NCBI GenBank assembly: GCA_016508695.1
Contig: VNKQ01000005.1
Location: 930,001 to 994,000, forward strand
Direction of reading: 5' to 3'
Length of the DNA stretch: 64,000 bases
Origin: Hyphodiscus hymeniophilus
Taxonomy: Eukaryota; Ascomycota; Leotiomycetes; Helotiales; Hyphodiscaceae
Positions 1 to 11,251 of the stretch are shown here, one piece after another. Positions within the stretch are counted from its first letter, which is position 1, and each line of letters opens with the position of its first letter. Below the pieces are notes generated by a model. It saw only the letters and a list, made by a program, of their open reading frames with translations, had not been told where the DNA came from and did no database searches. Position numbers and translations under genes: made by a program.

Positions 1-679
1 CAACGGCAAGAAGACTATCGTTGAGAGGAAAGTACTCCACGTCCACGTCGATAGAGGCGTTCGAACTGGTCACAAAATCGATTTCAGAGGCGAGGGAGAC
101 CAAACCCCTGGGGTCCAACCCGGAGACGTTGTTTTCGAGATCGAACAGAAGCCACATGCCAGATTCCAACGGAGAGAGGATGATCTCTTTTACAAGGCGG
201 AGATCGATCTTGTCACAGCTCTTGCTGGCGGTACTATCTATGTTGAGCACTTAGACGACCGGTGGCTCAGCGTTGAGATTATGCCCGGAGACGTCATCGC
301 TCATGGTGAGTTTACTGGAATTCAACTGAGTTATTAGTTATTTGCTAACTAGTGAAAAGCTGCTCTTAGAATGATCCGTGGCCAAGGCATGCCCTCGTAC
401 CGCCATCATGATTTCGGTAACATGTATATCCAATTCGACGTCAAGTTTCCAGATAAGAATTGGACCACCGATCCTGCCGCCTTCGATGCCCTCAAAGCTA
501 TTCTCCCTGCTCAAATCTCGTCTAATGCTCCTGTGGCTGAGACTATGACGGAGCCCGCTGATCTAGAGGAAGTTGATGCTAGCCAGCAAGCCCGTGCCAC
601 AGGAAATGCAACAGGGGAGGATGAAGATGAAGATGGACATCCAGCAGGCGCAGAAAGAGTCCAATGCGCTTCACAGTAA
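1..679 (+). CDS. YDJ1: DnaJ-type co-chaperone, Ydj1/Mas5 class (3' part only)
   Basis: The 5' end lies outside the window. Exon a is 2-305, the intron 306-359 (GTGAGT donor, GCTAAC branch point, AAG acceptor), and exon b 360-679. The visible protein is the C-terminal substrate-binding part of a type I Hsp40, with PGDVIAH and then RGQGMPSYRHHDFGN, the conserved C-terminal-domain segment. An acidic D/E-rich linker follows, and the protein ends in the CaaX box CASQ, the same ending as yeast Ydj1. Farnesylation of that cysteine anchors the co-chaperone to ER and other membranes; the family stimulates Hsp70 ATPase and assists organelle import. The J domain and zinc-binding repeats would lie upstream. 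Family assignment is firm; the exact acceptor (359 rather than 369) was chosen because only it keeps the frame. Confidence 0.93.
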
Positions 680-1373
680 CATATTACGAGGTCGAGGCGA
701 AGGAGCCTGCGAATTCATTGGGTTTGCATGAAGTCATACATTGTTTACCAGCCTCGGCAAAACTTTGCTACGACGTATGTGCAGATGCCTCTTCAGTAAG
801 CGATTTGGACATTGCATGAGTTCAGATGTGTTGATGTTCAGCCTTTCAAAACGCTGGGGTAGTCGAGCTTGAACTTTTGCCGCATTTGCTTTTGCGTTCA
901 TTCGGCGAGGTTCATCATCAGGCGTTTGAGAGGATAGATAGATAGCATGGGAAAACATTGTTCTTGAAGCAAATCTGACCTAGTCCTCCAATAGTGACCT
1001 TTCCGCAGTACTTTCAACTCCACCAAGCTCCTGAATCTGTCAGATAGGGCGGGGCTCTTTGTTCGTAAATAGATACGTGGTTTCGATTGGTCGACATCTC
1101 AGCCACGCTGACATAAAGACATCCACTCGATCGTGCATGGCTGCTCAACCTCAGTCAACAATGCTACGTCCGTAAGTCATATAACCCTCCGCCGCCGTTA
1201 CCCAGAACGCAGATACGACCGATAGTTGTGGTGCCTTGCGTTTCGAGTTGCGTTGTACTCCGTAGAGACGTGCATCTGTGCTCTTCCTATTTGGGCAATC
1301 CCCAGGATTCTTGGCGGCCATTTGCTCCCAATCCAGCCAACACCGACTGCACTTGTTCACTGCTCACAGGAAA
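680..1373. other. Intergenic region between the DnaJ gene and the Zn2Cys6 gene
   Basis: No convincing coding sequence. It should hold the DnaJ 3' UTR and the promoter and leader of the next gene. Short open frames here have no recognisable product. Confidence 0.6.
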
Positions 1374-4300
1374 ATGGATTACTTCAACGGCAGCCTCCCC
1401 AACCAGGGCGGATACAAAGAGACGAGACCGCAGCCTTCACAATCAGTATCCCCTCCGCCAAGCCACGGTCAACATCAAAAATCCACTTCTCCACTTACTG
1501 CAGCAAGCCAATCCCAAAACGCCTCTTCAAACACAGCACCCCGGATTAGAAGGCGAAACCGCATGATCACATCCTGTCTAGAATGTCGTCGCCGAAAACT
1601 AAAATGCAACAAAAGCCATCCTTGCACCAACTGCTTGAAGTTCTCACGAGACTGCGTCTTTCTAGCGCCTGCTCTTGACCAAGCTTCCCAGCTCAAGCTC
1701 ACAGAAATCAAGGAGAAAGTAGGGTCTCTTGAGCGGCTATTGGAGAGAGATGTTGCGAAGTCTGCTTTAGGAGGAGCAGGGAGCCTTTCGCCAAGTCAGG
1801 ATAGAGCACTTCCTGATGAAGCGGAAGATGATTTGCCGGCTAACGAAGATGAGAGGGACTTAGAGCCCACACCCCTAGCGACAGTTGACGCGGCGTATGG
1901 GGATGATGGCGACGATGATGATCTTCTGGATTTGGGAATTCGGTTGGGGAAGATGAGGTTTACGGAGAGGATTGGGGGTTTCTTCAGGCCGAAGATTGCG
2001 CAAGAGGTTTGTTTTTTTTCTCTATCCTGCTGTGCTCTTTGTGAATTTTCCCGTCGAGGCAGGATTGTATACATATAAAGTCATGCCTCTCGGGAAGTCT
2101 CCGAGGGTACTACTACTACTCCAGCAATATCGAACAACAAGAGTGCAAGTGCAACTTGGAAGCTTTAACAGTTGGTTGTGGTGGACAAACTAGGGGCCAT
2201 CGACATCCGCTACTTCTTGAAAGTCCAATGGATCAAGTGATTCAAATTTTGCGCTGTATCACTTGAGTTGAAATTTACAGCCCCTAACTTCATCTCGAAG
2301 CGAGCCCCTTTTGTTTACTAGCCTCAATTTACTAACGCACCCTTACAGCTTGAGTTTACCATGTCCGATACGTTCATGAGTGGACACCAAACCCCTGGAG
2401 CCTTCACACCGCCTCCGAAAACCGAGCCCCTCCCGCCGGCGAACGAATGGCTCAAGCCAGGTCCAGGTTATATTGCACCCGCCTCCGGCTTCTTCTTCGG
2501 ACAGGGTGGTCAAGTTGCATCTCTAATCGACTTCCTTCCCTCGCGATTGGCTGCCGACAGACTCATCAAACAGTACTTCATTGCAGTTCATCAAATCACC
2601 CAGATCATTCATCGACCAACATTTGAAAAAGAGTACGATGTCTTTTGGGATGAAGTCTCTCTCGGGATTGAACCTCCAAGTTCTGTGCAGACCATTATCT
2701 TCGCTGCAATGTTCTCGGGAGTTGTGAGTATGGATGAGGCCACCATTGTCCGCGACTTTGGCGTATCGAAGACTAGCTTGATCGACAACTTTAGACTTGG
2801 AACGGAAACTGCTCTTGGGCGAGCGAACTTCCTTCGGACTACGAAGATTGAGACCTTACAAGCATTCGTAATGTACCTAGTAAGAGCAGTCCCCAACCCT
2901 TCATAAAACATTGAACCAACATCTCCAAGATCCCCCTCTGTCGTGCCGAAGTCTCCCGCGCGCACTCTGTCCTCGTCGGCGCCGCAATCCGCATGGCTGA
3001 ATGCATGGGCCTACACCGCGATGGGTCAGCCTATGGCATGAACGCGGTTGAAACACAAGTCCGGCGCTTGATCTGGCACCAACTCTGCTTCCTAGACCTC
3101 CGGACCTGTGAAGCACAAGGTCCAAAGCCCCAAATCCGCCACGACGACTTTGACACCAAACTGCCTCTCAATATCGACGACAACGATCTCTATGCTCTGG
3201 GAAAAGCACCTGCCAGCGCAGATCGTTGGACAGATGCTACGTTCTCGTTGATCAGGTTCGAGATCAATGAGATGATGCGCACGATTTGGATTGACCGTCC
3301 CAGGATTGAACGCAGGAAAATTAGTTTGACCGCTGTCCTTGCGAAAATTGAGACGTTTCGGGCAAACATGGCTGCTAAGTATGACCATCTGATGGACGAT
3401 CGAATCCCACTCCAAAAATGCGCAAAGATTGTAAAAACACTACTCCTCTCCCGTCTACACGTCATGGTTCTTCACCGCTATCACAATTCCGTTGTGTCTC
3501 CCATGCCCGACCGCCTGCGCAAAATCATGACAGCGTCCGGTACCACGACACTCGAGACGGCTGTAGCTTTGGAAACGTTACCAGAGGTCAGGCTTTGGGC
3601 GTGGTATGCGGGCACATACCAGCAATTCCATTCAGCTTTTTTGCTCTTGATGGAGGTTTATGTGTATCCTAATATCCGGGAAGCAGATCGCATTTGGGCG
3701 TGCTTGGACTGGATCTATGAGTGTGACCCAAGTGAGGATAGGGTGACTAAGGCAAAGAAGGTTTTGAGCGAGTTGCAGCGGAAGACTGCGGTTTACCAAT
3801 CTATGCGTGGTATGAGGGCGCCGGTTGTTATGGAGAGGCATTTGGGTTTGAGGCCGCCGAGAGTGTCGGATGTGCAGGATGGTGTGAGGATCAAAAAGGA
3901 AGAGCGGCCTCTCATTTATAACTCGAGGAGTCCCGAGGCCGTGAAACCCATGGAGATGCCTATGACGGGCATGTCCAGCAATGCAACAACAACTGGTGAT
4001 GCAATGGTGCAAAACATGGTGTTTGCGGGAGTCAGCAATGGGGAGAGTCTTTGGGCTATGCCTAACCATCGCAGTCCCGAAGCAAGTCGTGAATCGAATA
4101 GTGTTATTGGACAGGCGCTGGTTCCCGCTGAGGTGGGATCGAATGAACCTGGTGTTGATCAAATGATGGCGGACATTGATTGGGTGAGTCCTCATTCCTC
4201 GGCTTCAGTTGAAAGTGGTGGCTCAGAAAAGCATAAAAGTGACCAAAGCTGACGTTCATAGGATGCTTTTGATGCACTGTTTCCGCCTGAGCAGCTAAAC

Positions 4301-4387
4301 GAGGAGTTGAGCCATCCGGGGTTTTTCTTCCCCCCTATTCCGGGTGTTGGTCCTGGTTATGTTCCTGGTTACGGACGTGGAAATTAG
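1374..4387 (+). CDS. Zn(2)-Cys(6) binuclear cluster transcription factor
   Basis: Exons 1374-2006, 2349-2879, 2930-4183 and 4262-4387 give about 847 aa. The start is the ATG at 1374; upstream in-frame codons are not ATG. Residues about 68-94 form a complete Zn2Cys6 cluster (six Cys in a C-x2-C-x6-C-x5-C-x2-C-x6-C pattern, with the basic run RRRKLKC), followed by a short coiled-coil linker (KLTEIKEKVGSLERLLERD). From about residue 280 a fungal-specific transcription factor domain follows, containing HRPTFEKEYD, ETLQAFVMY, AECMGLHRDG and RRLIWHQLCFLD. A low-complexity acidic/proline tail could activate transcription. The first intron is long (342 nt) for this genome and could hide a small exon; the others are 50 and 78 nt. 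Target genes cannot be inferred from the neighbours. Confidence 0.92.
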
Positions 4388-4687
4388 GTAGCGACAAGCA
4401 GGAGTTAAATAAAGCGTGATGTTGAATTGACAATATATGAAGGGAGAGGGAAATTTCGAGCTGGTCGGCGAGCGGACGCTTGATCTTTCCAAAGCCTATT
4501 GCGCTACGTTTGATGAAACCTATTTGTACCTTACAGAGAAAATGCAATGTGGAAGTTTTATTAAGAAACAACAACACTTCATCAGAAAAAGATGGTCGTG
4601 GGTGCATCAGAATCGGTCACGACTGAAGCCTCACTAATGCACGAAAGTTCAAGAAGCACAGATTTGTCTATCTACCAGGAATTGTAA

Positions 4688-4864
4688 TCATTGAATCGAA
4701 CATTTGGAAGGTAATCCACAAGGACCCTCCTCATCCTTCTCTGGTCGCGCAGCATTTGTGTCTTGTTTTGATGTCGAGGTTTGGGTATTTTTCGCTGTGC
4801 CAGTATTGCCATTTTCTGTTTTCGTCACGCCATTCTTTGCTACCCCGCTGCTGGAGCCATCTAG
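4688..4864 (-). other. In-frame C-terminal extension after UGA-CUA (candidate stop-codon readthrough)
   Basis: After the UGA at 4865-4867 the same frame continues without a stop for 57 codons to a UGA at 4688-4690. The first downstream codon is CUA, which makes UGA-CUA, the best known high-readthrough context in fungi and animals. The extension is Gly/Ser/Thr/Asn-rich, then charged (RPEKDEEG), and ends CGLPSKCSIQ. That is a terminal C-a-a-X box (CSIQ) with a second cysteine nearby, as expected of a prenylated and palmitoylated anchor. Lipid-anchored Ycp4 paralogues in fungi carry comparable low-complexity tails. Splicing that avoids the stop looks poor: the only in-phase donors in the last exon are weak (GTGGTG or GTGATG), and using them would delete the conserved DGSRQPT segment. 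Readthrough itself is inferred, not shown. Confidence 0.6.
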
Positions 4865-5818
4865 TCAAAAGTTGAGCTTGCTGATGGTCTGTCCGAAGCT
4901 TTCTCCCTGGATGGTTGCGACCTCAATCTCCAAAGCGGTTGGTTGGCGAGATCCATCACCACCCTATGAAGTATAATTAGTATGGAACTAGATATGAAGA
5001 TTGGTGGAAAGAGGAACATACAGCGAAGGTTCCAGCACCCCAGGGGCTTCCACCATGAACCTCAGACAAGTTGGCCAATTGGCCGAAGCTGGTCTTGTAT
5101 CCCAAAGGAACGAAGATAATTCCGTGATGGGTCAGAGTGGACAGGGAGGAGATAACAGTACTCTCCTGCCCACCACCTTGAGTTCCAGTGGAGACAAACA
5201 CACCAGCGAACTTGCCCCAGTACGCGCCCGTTTGCCATTGACCTCCGGTGCTGTCCCAGAATGCCTTCCATTGAGCGGGGAAATTACCATAACGGGTGGG
5301 AATGCCGAAGAGGAAGGCATCGTACTTCTCGAGGGTTGCGGGGTCGATGGTTGGGATGTCGGTAGGCTTGGGGGGAGCATGCATCTTCGTGAGGACCTCT
5401 TGGGGAAGGGTCTCTGGGACTCTGCAGGTTGTTAGGCTCCGTGGTAGACGAAATTCAAGGCAATATAACAAGTTACTCACTGGAAAATATCGGCTTCAAT
5501 GCCAGCCTTCTTGAGACCAGCCTGCTCTGCCAATGCCAAGGCCTTGATGTGGCCGTACATGGAGTACTAGAAGAGCAGAGGATTAGCCATGAAGTCAAGA
5601 GTTTTAGGTCCTTGAGGAAGTCTCCAAGGATGAGTGTCCTTTCTCGATGATCTTGGGGACGTAGAGTACCCATCAAGCTTTGTGGTGGTGTCCCAATGGC
5701 TTATTGATGAATAGATGTTCGTGGGTGGGGATTGATTGTGGGGGTGTGTATGTTTGGAAATCCAAGACGAGGAAACTCGTGCTGTACTTACGTAGACGAT
5801 TGCGACTTTGGGTGCCAT
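4865..5818 (-). CDS. Flavodoxin-like NAD(P)H:quinone oxidoreductase, Pst2/Ycp4/Alt a 7 family
   Basis: Exons on the minus strand: 5792-5818 (only 27 nt), 5481-5566, 5022-5421 and 4865-4963. They give 203 aa, the usual length of WrbA/Pst2-type enzymes. The start reads MAPKVAIVY then YSMYGHIK, the flavodoxin phosphate-binding loop for FMN. IPTRYGNFPAQWKAFWD, FVSTGTQGGGQE and HGGSPWGAGTFA are the FMN isoalloxazine-contacting segments of the family. These enzymes reduce quinones by two electrons and protect against oxidative stress; the Ycp4 branch is membrane-attached through a lipidated C terminus. The stop is UGA followed directly by CUA, and the frame stays open for 57 more sense codons to a CaaX-like end (see the separate entry). 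The gene converges on the transcription factor gene upstream in the window. Confidence 0.94.
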
Positions 5819-7757
5819 TTTGAAGGATTGGGTTTGATGCTTTAGATGTGAGAAGGTGAGATGTTGGAATGTTTGTTTGATTTGTGTGAATGAACAGCTG
5901 GGCCAGATCGATTTATATGAAATCGTTTGCTCTGGCATGCAAGAGCCACTCCTCGAGCTCAATGCGAACTAGCGGACTAGCGGCGTAACTGAGTAAGCAT
6001 TACACATGAAAAGATGGGGTAGCTCACTTCATCATCAGTCAGTGATTGTGAGCGGGCAAAAGGCCTCATTCTAGATTAGCCTACCTGCCCACTCACGGCT
6101 TGCTAAATGAGACCGCAACCGCCGATGTAGCCGACGCCTTAGTAAGGGATTTCCAAGCTTGACCGAGACTCCCCACTGAGTGAGAACCTTAAATCTGAGG
6201 CCTAACACCTATTGGCTGACTTGTACGTGTCGGGAGTATTGTCTCTAGTGGCTTGGTAATCCAGGAACAGAACATCAAGAAGCAGTACGGAGGTTCAGTC
6301 GGTGAACAAGCTCAAGCCATCAGCCGCTGTGCGGGGGACGTGGAGGGGGAGACAGAGATACTCCGTATACATATGTGTACTCAACGACAGATGAACGACA
6401 GATCAACGACAAATCCCCGTCTAGGAATCAGTCGAGTTCTATTTGGTAGTTCGTTGCAGCAAAGTCCTGCGGGGTATTGCTGTGGGTGTGTGGTTCATGC
6501 TTGATGCTTGATGGACTCTTGAGTGTAGTAAGGTGGTATTGCTCCGTTATTACACGACCATGCAGCCGCAAGTACCAAGGGGGTGCTGAATAAGGCCATG
6601 AAACCTCAAAGATATACCGCTGAATATCTTTCCTATTTCTTAGGAGTTCTTGGCCTACTTCTGCACTACTACAACAAGGAAGACTACAAGGACACAAAAG
6701 CTTTACTGTAGCAAGCACAACCTGTACTTCCGTTGTGCGCACACCTTCGTCGTACTGCAATGCATCATACATACTTCGTAGTAACATACGAGCGTACGCT
6801 GGTCAGAAGCCGATGGTGCCAAGCACACCACCAGCACCATGCCAAGTTGATTACAGATGTTGTTACTGTTCTGGCTTTGGGAGTTCAGAGAGCCCACAGA
6901 AATGAGGAAACACTATTGTGCCATATCTCGGTGATGGACTCCACCTGAGTCATGTACTTACTACTTAGTCACCATCAGAAATTCGGACGCCGACGGGGCT
7001 GAATAAGGTCTTTGCAGAGCCTTGGCGCCGGTGTCTGTACAAGTACTTTACCTGCGACATTTGAGCACACCGGAGCAAATGGGCAGAGCGAGTCGGGGGA
7101 GCGAGCAGCGAGAGCAATATGGAGGCCAAACGGGAGTGGAGAGCAAAATGATAAAGAGCAAATAGATCTTGTCAAGCGCAGTTTCCGTGACGCATCACCA
7201 ACAGATATTGCTTGAATAGATTCAAGAACCAAAGATAACAGACACACAAAGCTGTTGTACAAGTACCTGCTGCACCATTGAATGCCTATTGTCAACAGGC
7301 TCCCATCCCACGACTGATGATTTATATACTCACAGGCAGTGCGGTCTCGGATTTGCAACGACAACCTTGTAAGAGTCCTATACCAATACACATAGTAATA
7401 CTTCTTTAATATTGCAACAAGCGAATACCACCAAAACATGAACACCAATTCATTCAACGCTCATAACTATTGCTACAATAGTCCAAACTCTTTACTTTTG
7501 GTGTCAGAAAATACGCAAAAGTCGTAGCTATATACTAGTAGGCTTTTGATTATATCCATCCAAATGTGTTACAATAAAGAGAGAGAGGTGCGAAAAAGCT
7601 AGGTTTACGTTTACGTCCGTATTTACAGTGGTGGCCAGAGCACGGGCCTTGTCACATTTTCAAATACTTCACGGAAGTAGATAGATCTGGTTAATCGTAG
7701 CGATGAGCCGTGGCTGACTAATCAATGAGCAAATCATCATTGCCTTGAAAAAAAAAA
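5819..7757. other. Long intergenic region between the divergent quinone reductase and MSH1 genes
   Basis: About 1.9 kb without a convincing gene. Open frames on either strand (for example minus 6975-7457) have no recognisable product and no coding-like composition. I found no tRNA-like or other structured RNA by eye. The region should hold both promoters. Confidence 0.5.
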
Positions 7758-7776
7758 GGTCACGTGCTCACGTGTT
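7758..7776. promoter_or_regulatory. Paired CACGTG E-box motifs upstream of MSH1
   Basis: Two perfect CACGTG palindromes at 7761-7766 and 7769-7774, two bases apart, lie 62-75 nt before the MSH1 start codon. CACGTG is the core site of fungal bHLH regulators (Cbf1, Pho4 and USF-like types). The function here is inferred from spacing and position only. Confidence 0.4.
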
Positions 7777-7835
7777 TACTCCGAGTTTTGTTTTCAACCG
7801 CCCCCAACCACGACCACATCTCGGAAATATGCCTG

Positions 7836-10800
7836 ATGCTACCCTACAGGTATCTCCGAGTTGCTGCTTCCTGCCCAGCAACCCCCTCGTTCCTATTTCG
7901 CTGTGCAGCAGGACATCTAGAACTTATCGCTCACCGCACTCTTCCACATCACTCCTCAATCCCGCGACCTCAGAATAGGGGCAAGACAACGAAGTCTACC
8001 GTCACACTCGACGCTCCACTTCAAGTCGCTACTGCGTTAGCCCCTCTTCCATCAGAAGATGAGGGACCAGCATATCCTACAGTGGTGCTCCAAGCACGTA
8101 GCCATATGTTGAAATTCGAGAATTGTGTTCTGCTGACACGGGTCGGTGGGTTTTACGAACTGTATTTTGAACATGCCGACGAGTTTGGGCCGCTGTTGAA
8201 TCTCAAGGTTGCCCAGAAAAAGGTCAATGGCGGGAGATTTGTGTCAATGGTGAGGTACCTTGTCCTTCAGAGCGCAGATCACTGACGGAACAATCAGGCT
8301 GGTTTCCCATTTTTCCAGCTGGATCGTTATCTCAAGATTTTGGTCCAAGATCTAAACCGCTATGTTGCAATCGCGGAAGAGTTTCCACATGATCCCTCCA
8401 GCAAAGTCAAGGCTGGTGGGTTGATGCATGATCGACGAGTTTCGCGCATTGTTACGCCTGGAACGTTGATCGATGAAAACTTCATAGATCCTTTAGCCAA
8501 CAATTACATCTTAGCCATTCACTCAGAAGATGTGGCCCAGAATAGGGAGGCAGCAGAATCCATTTTCCCCATCCAAGCTTCTGATACAGCACTGGGCCTA
8601 GCATGGCTGGATCTGTCCACTGGTCACTTTTTCACTCAATCAACATCATTATCAACTCTTCCCTCCTTCCTTGCTCGCATTGGCCCTCGAGAGATTGTAT
8701 TGGACGAAAAGCTTCGAGCGTTAAAGGAGCATAATCTGTTCACAGTTATTGGGGAAGACAGTCACCTGATAACCTACATGGGTATTTCAGAAGTAACGTC
8801 GATTTCAGAATGGTCCCCTATGTTAGAGTCACCTGTCCCAGTCAAAACATTGGATGAATTCCCGCCCCTGGAGGTGGCGGCCGGGAGTGCGTTACTTAAG
8901 TATGTTCAGACGAGATTACAAAGTTCGGATATGAAACTACAGCCCCCGTCACGCCAGTCCAGTGTCATGGGCATCGATAGGAACACCATGACCGCTTTGG
9001 AAGTCAAGCAAACATCGCGAGATAGCAAATTTAAAGGCAGCCTGTTGCACACGATCCGCCGGACAGTCACTCAAGGCGGTGCGAGGCTGCTCGAAAGATG
9101 GCTGAGTGAGTTGACCGTTAGCTCTAATACAAAATCAGACTGACTTCCACCCAGCCTCTCCCTCAACATCCATAGAAGTCATCAACTCCCGACTAGATCT
9201 TGTTACATACATGTTAAATGGTGCGGAACTTCGGGAACGCATTACCATCCTCCTCAAGAGGTGCTACGACTCTCAACGTCTCGTGCAGAAATTTGCCTTC
9301 GGAAGAGGTGATCCCGATGATGTCCTTGCGTTAGCAAGCACAATCACTGCGACGGTAGATCTCGTAGCAAAACTGAAACATGGCAACGATGACCACGATT
9401 GCATTCAAATCATGGTAAGTCGGATCGATCTCGATGGGCCAGCAACCCTAGCAAGCGAGATTAAGCAAGCCATCGACGAGGAGGGCTTAGTGCAACAACA
9501 CCGGCTGGAGGATGAGCAAGTCGGAGAAATGCAAGCACTGGCCGAGAAGACCGTAGTGTCTAGTGGCACCAGTGAAGACACAAACATGTTGCCCAAAAGC
9601 TCGGCACGGAAAACCAGACCATCGGGAATCCGAGACTATTACTCCGACGACAACGCACCATGGATCATGAAAGCAGGCGCAAGTCCAACTCTCCAACATC
9701 TACACACAGACCTTATCACCCTCAACGGTGAGAAGATAAATCTCGAGAAGTCCCTCTCTGAACGCTACGGCCTCGCAACCCTCAGTCTGAAGTTTACCCC
9801 CGGACTCGGCCACATTTGTCACGTCAAAGGCAAAGACACAAAAGTAGACATCTCCTCCCATACGTCTGACTCACCCATCCGCTCAGTCCGAAGCAGCAAA
9901 AGCACTCGATCCTTTCACCATCCCGAATGGACCTTCCTTGGCCAACGAATCGATCAAATCACAGTTCGTATCCGCTCCGAAGAACAAGCCGTCTTCTCAT
10001 CCCTCCGCAGAGCTGTGATATCCAACATCGTCAAGCTCCGACGCAATGCCACCGTGTTAGACGAACTCGACATCGCCTGTTCACTCGCCACGCTAGCAGA
10101 AGAGAAATCCTGGACACGTCCAATTATAAACTCTTCTACTACACACAAAATCATTGGGGGTAGACATCCGACAGTCGAAGGCGGTCTCGAGGAAGAAGGA
10201 CGAACTTTCGTCTCAAACGATTGTTTCGTCGGCTCCCCACACAGCATATGGCTCATCACCGGGCCCAACATGGCCGGCAAATCAACTTTCCTCCGCCAGA
10301 ACGCATTGATCACAATCCTAGCACAGATCGGGTCTTATGTTCCAGCCCAATATGCCGAATTAGGCATCGTAGACCAACTCTTCTCTCGCGTAGGGAGCGC
10401 GGATAATCTGTATAAAGATCAGAGCACGTTTATGGTTGAGATGCTGGAGACGGCGAATATATTGAAGGGTGCGACGAAGAGGAGTTTTGTGGTTATGGAT
10501 GAGATTGGACGGGGCACGACGCCGGAGGATGGAGAGGCTGTTGCGTATGCTTGTCTTTGGCATTTGAGGAAGAGGAATGGGTGTCGAACACTTTTTGCAA
10601 CTCATTTTCATGGCTTGGTAGATTTGGTGGAGGGGGCTGGGAATGCTGAAATGGAGAAGCTGGAAGGGGTGGGATTTTATTGTACGGATGTTGAGGAGGA
10701 TGAGAAAGGAGGGTTCAGATATGTGCATAGACTGAGAGTGGGCATTAACAAGCAGAGCCACGCTTTGAAGGTCGCTAGATTGGCCGGATTGCCGGAGGAG

Positions 10801-10857
10801 GCTATTGATATTGCGAAGGAGATTCTGGGGCACATTGAGGACGAAGAAGGGCAGTAA
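7836..10857 (+). CDS. MSH1: Mitochondrial DNA mismatch repair protein MSH1 (MutS homologue)
   Basis: Exons 7836-8249, 8298-9105 and 9155-10857 give about 974 aa, close to yeast Msh1 (959). The start is the first in-frame ATG; the frame is open further upstream only to a GTG. The N terminus (MLPYRYLRVAASC, then Arg-rich and free of acidic residues) looks like a mitochondrial presequence. Domain I carries the mismatch-reading Phe-x-Glu motif in GGFYELYF (about residue 105). The ATPase domain has Walker A GPNMAGKST (about 776), an ST-x4 signature region (DQSTFMVEM), Walker B VVMDEIGRGT (about 852) and the H-loop FATHFHGL. Msh1 maintains mitochondrial DNA. Intron 1 has donor GTGAGG and intron 2 has donor GTGAGT with branch CTGAC; both joins restore family-conserved sequence (SMAGFPFFQ, RWLTSPSTS). 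Confidence 0.95.
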
Positions 10858-11251
10858 GGGCAAGAGTTTGTCATTCTGTAAGATAGTCAGCATCGGATCA
10901 TGCTAAGGCCTGTACGATGTTCTAAATGATAAGAGAGAGCAGTCAGGAAAAAATTAGAGTTGTTATTTTTGGTCTTCAAGGTGTTGACCACCGTTAAGGG
11001 TTAAAAAGCTTTTGAGTTGTTCATCAGGTGCTGGAGTATGCATATGAGAGAGAAATTGAACTTACCATTTATCATGGTGTGAGCTGGCAGATTTGTCACT
11101 TGTCTCCATAGAATCATCTGTTCCACCAACCAGAGTTCGCAAAGTTCATTCAGCTACTTGAGAATATGCACAAGCCCTATACGATCCCATCATACCATTC
11201 CAGTATCGTGAAACGTCGTAAGGTTCCATACTTCTATTGAACACGATGAAA
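10858..11251. other. Intergenic, between convergent MSH1 and RPP0
   Basis: Holds the two 3' ends. No gene or repeat was recognised. Confidence 0.6.

Noticed and set aside
4859..5021. Alternative splicing from the exon-3 donor directly to the tail of the quinone reductase gene
   Set aside because: The CTAG acceptor next to the UGA would put the tail out of frame with exon 3 and hit a stop within a few codons.
6975..7457. Minus-strand open frame of 160 codons in the gap before MSH1
   Set aside because: No family resemblance, odd composition rich in Trp, Tyr and Ser, and no supporting splice or start context.
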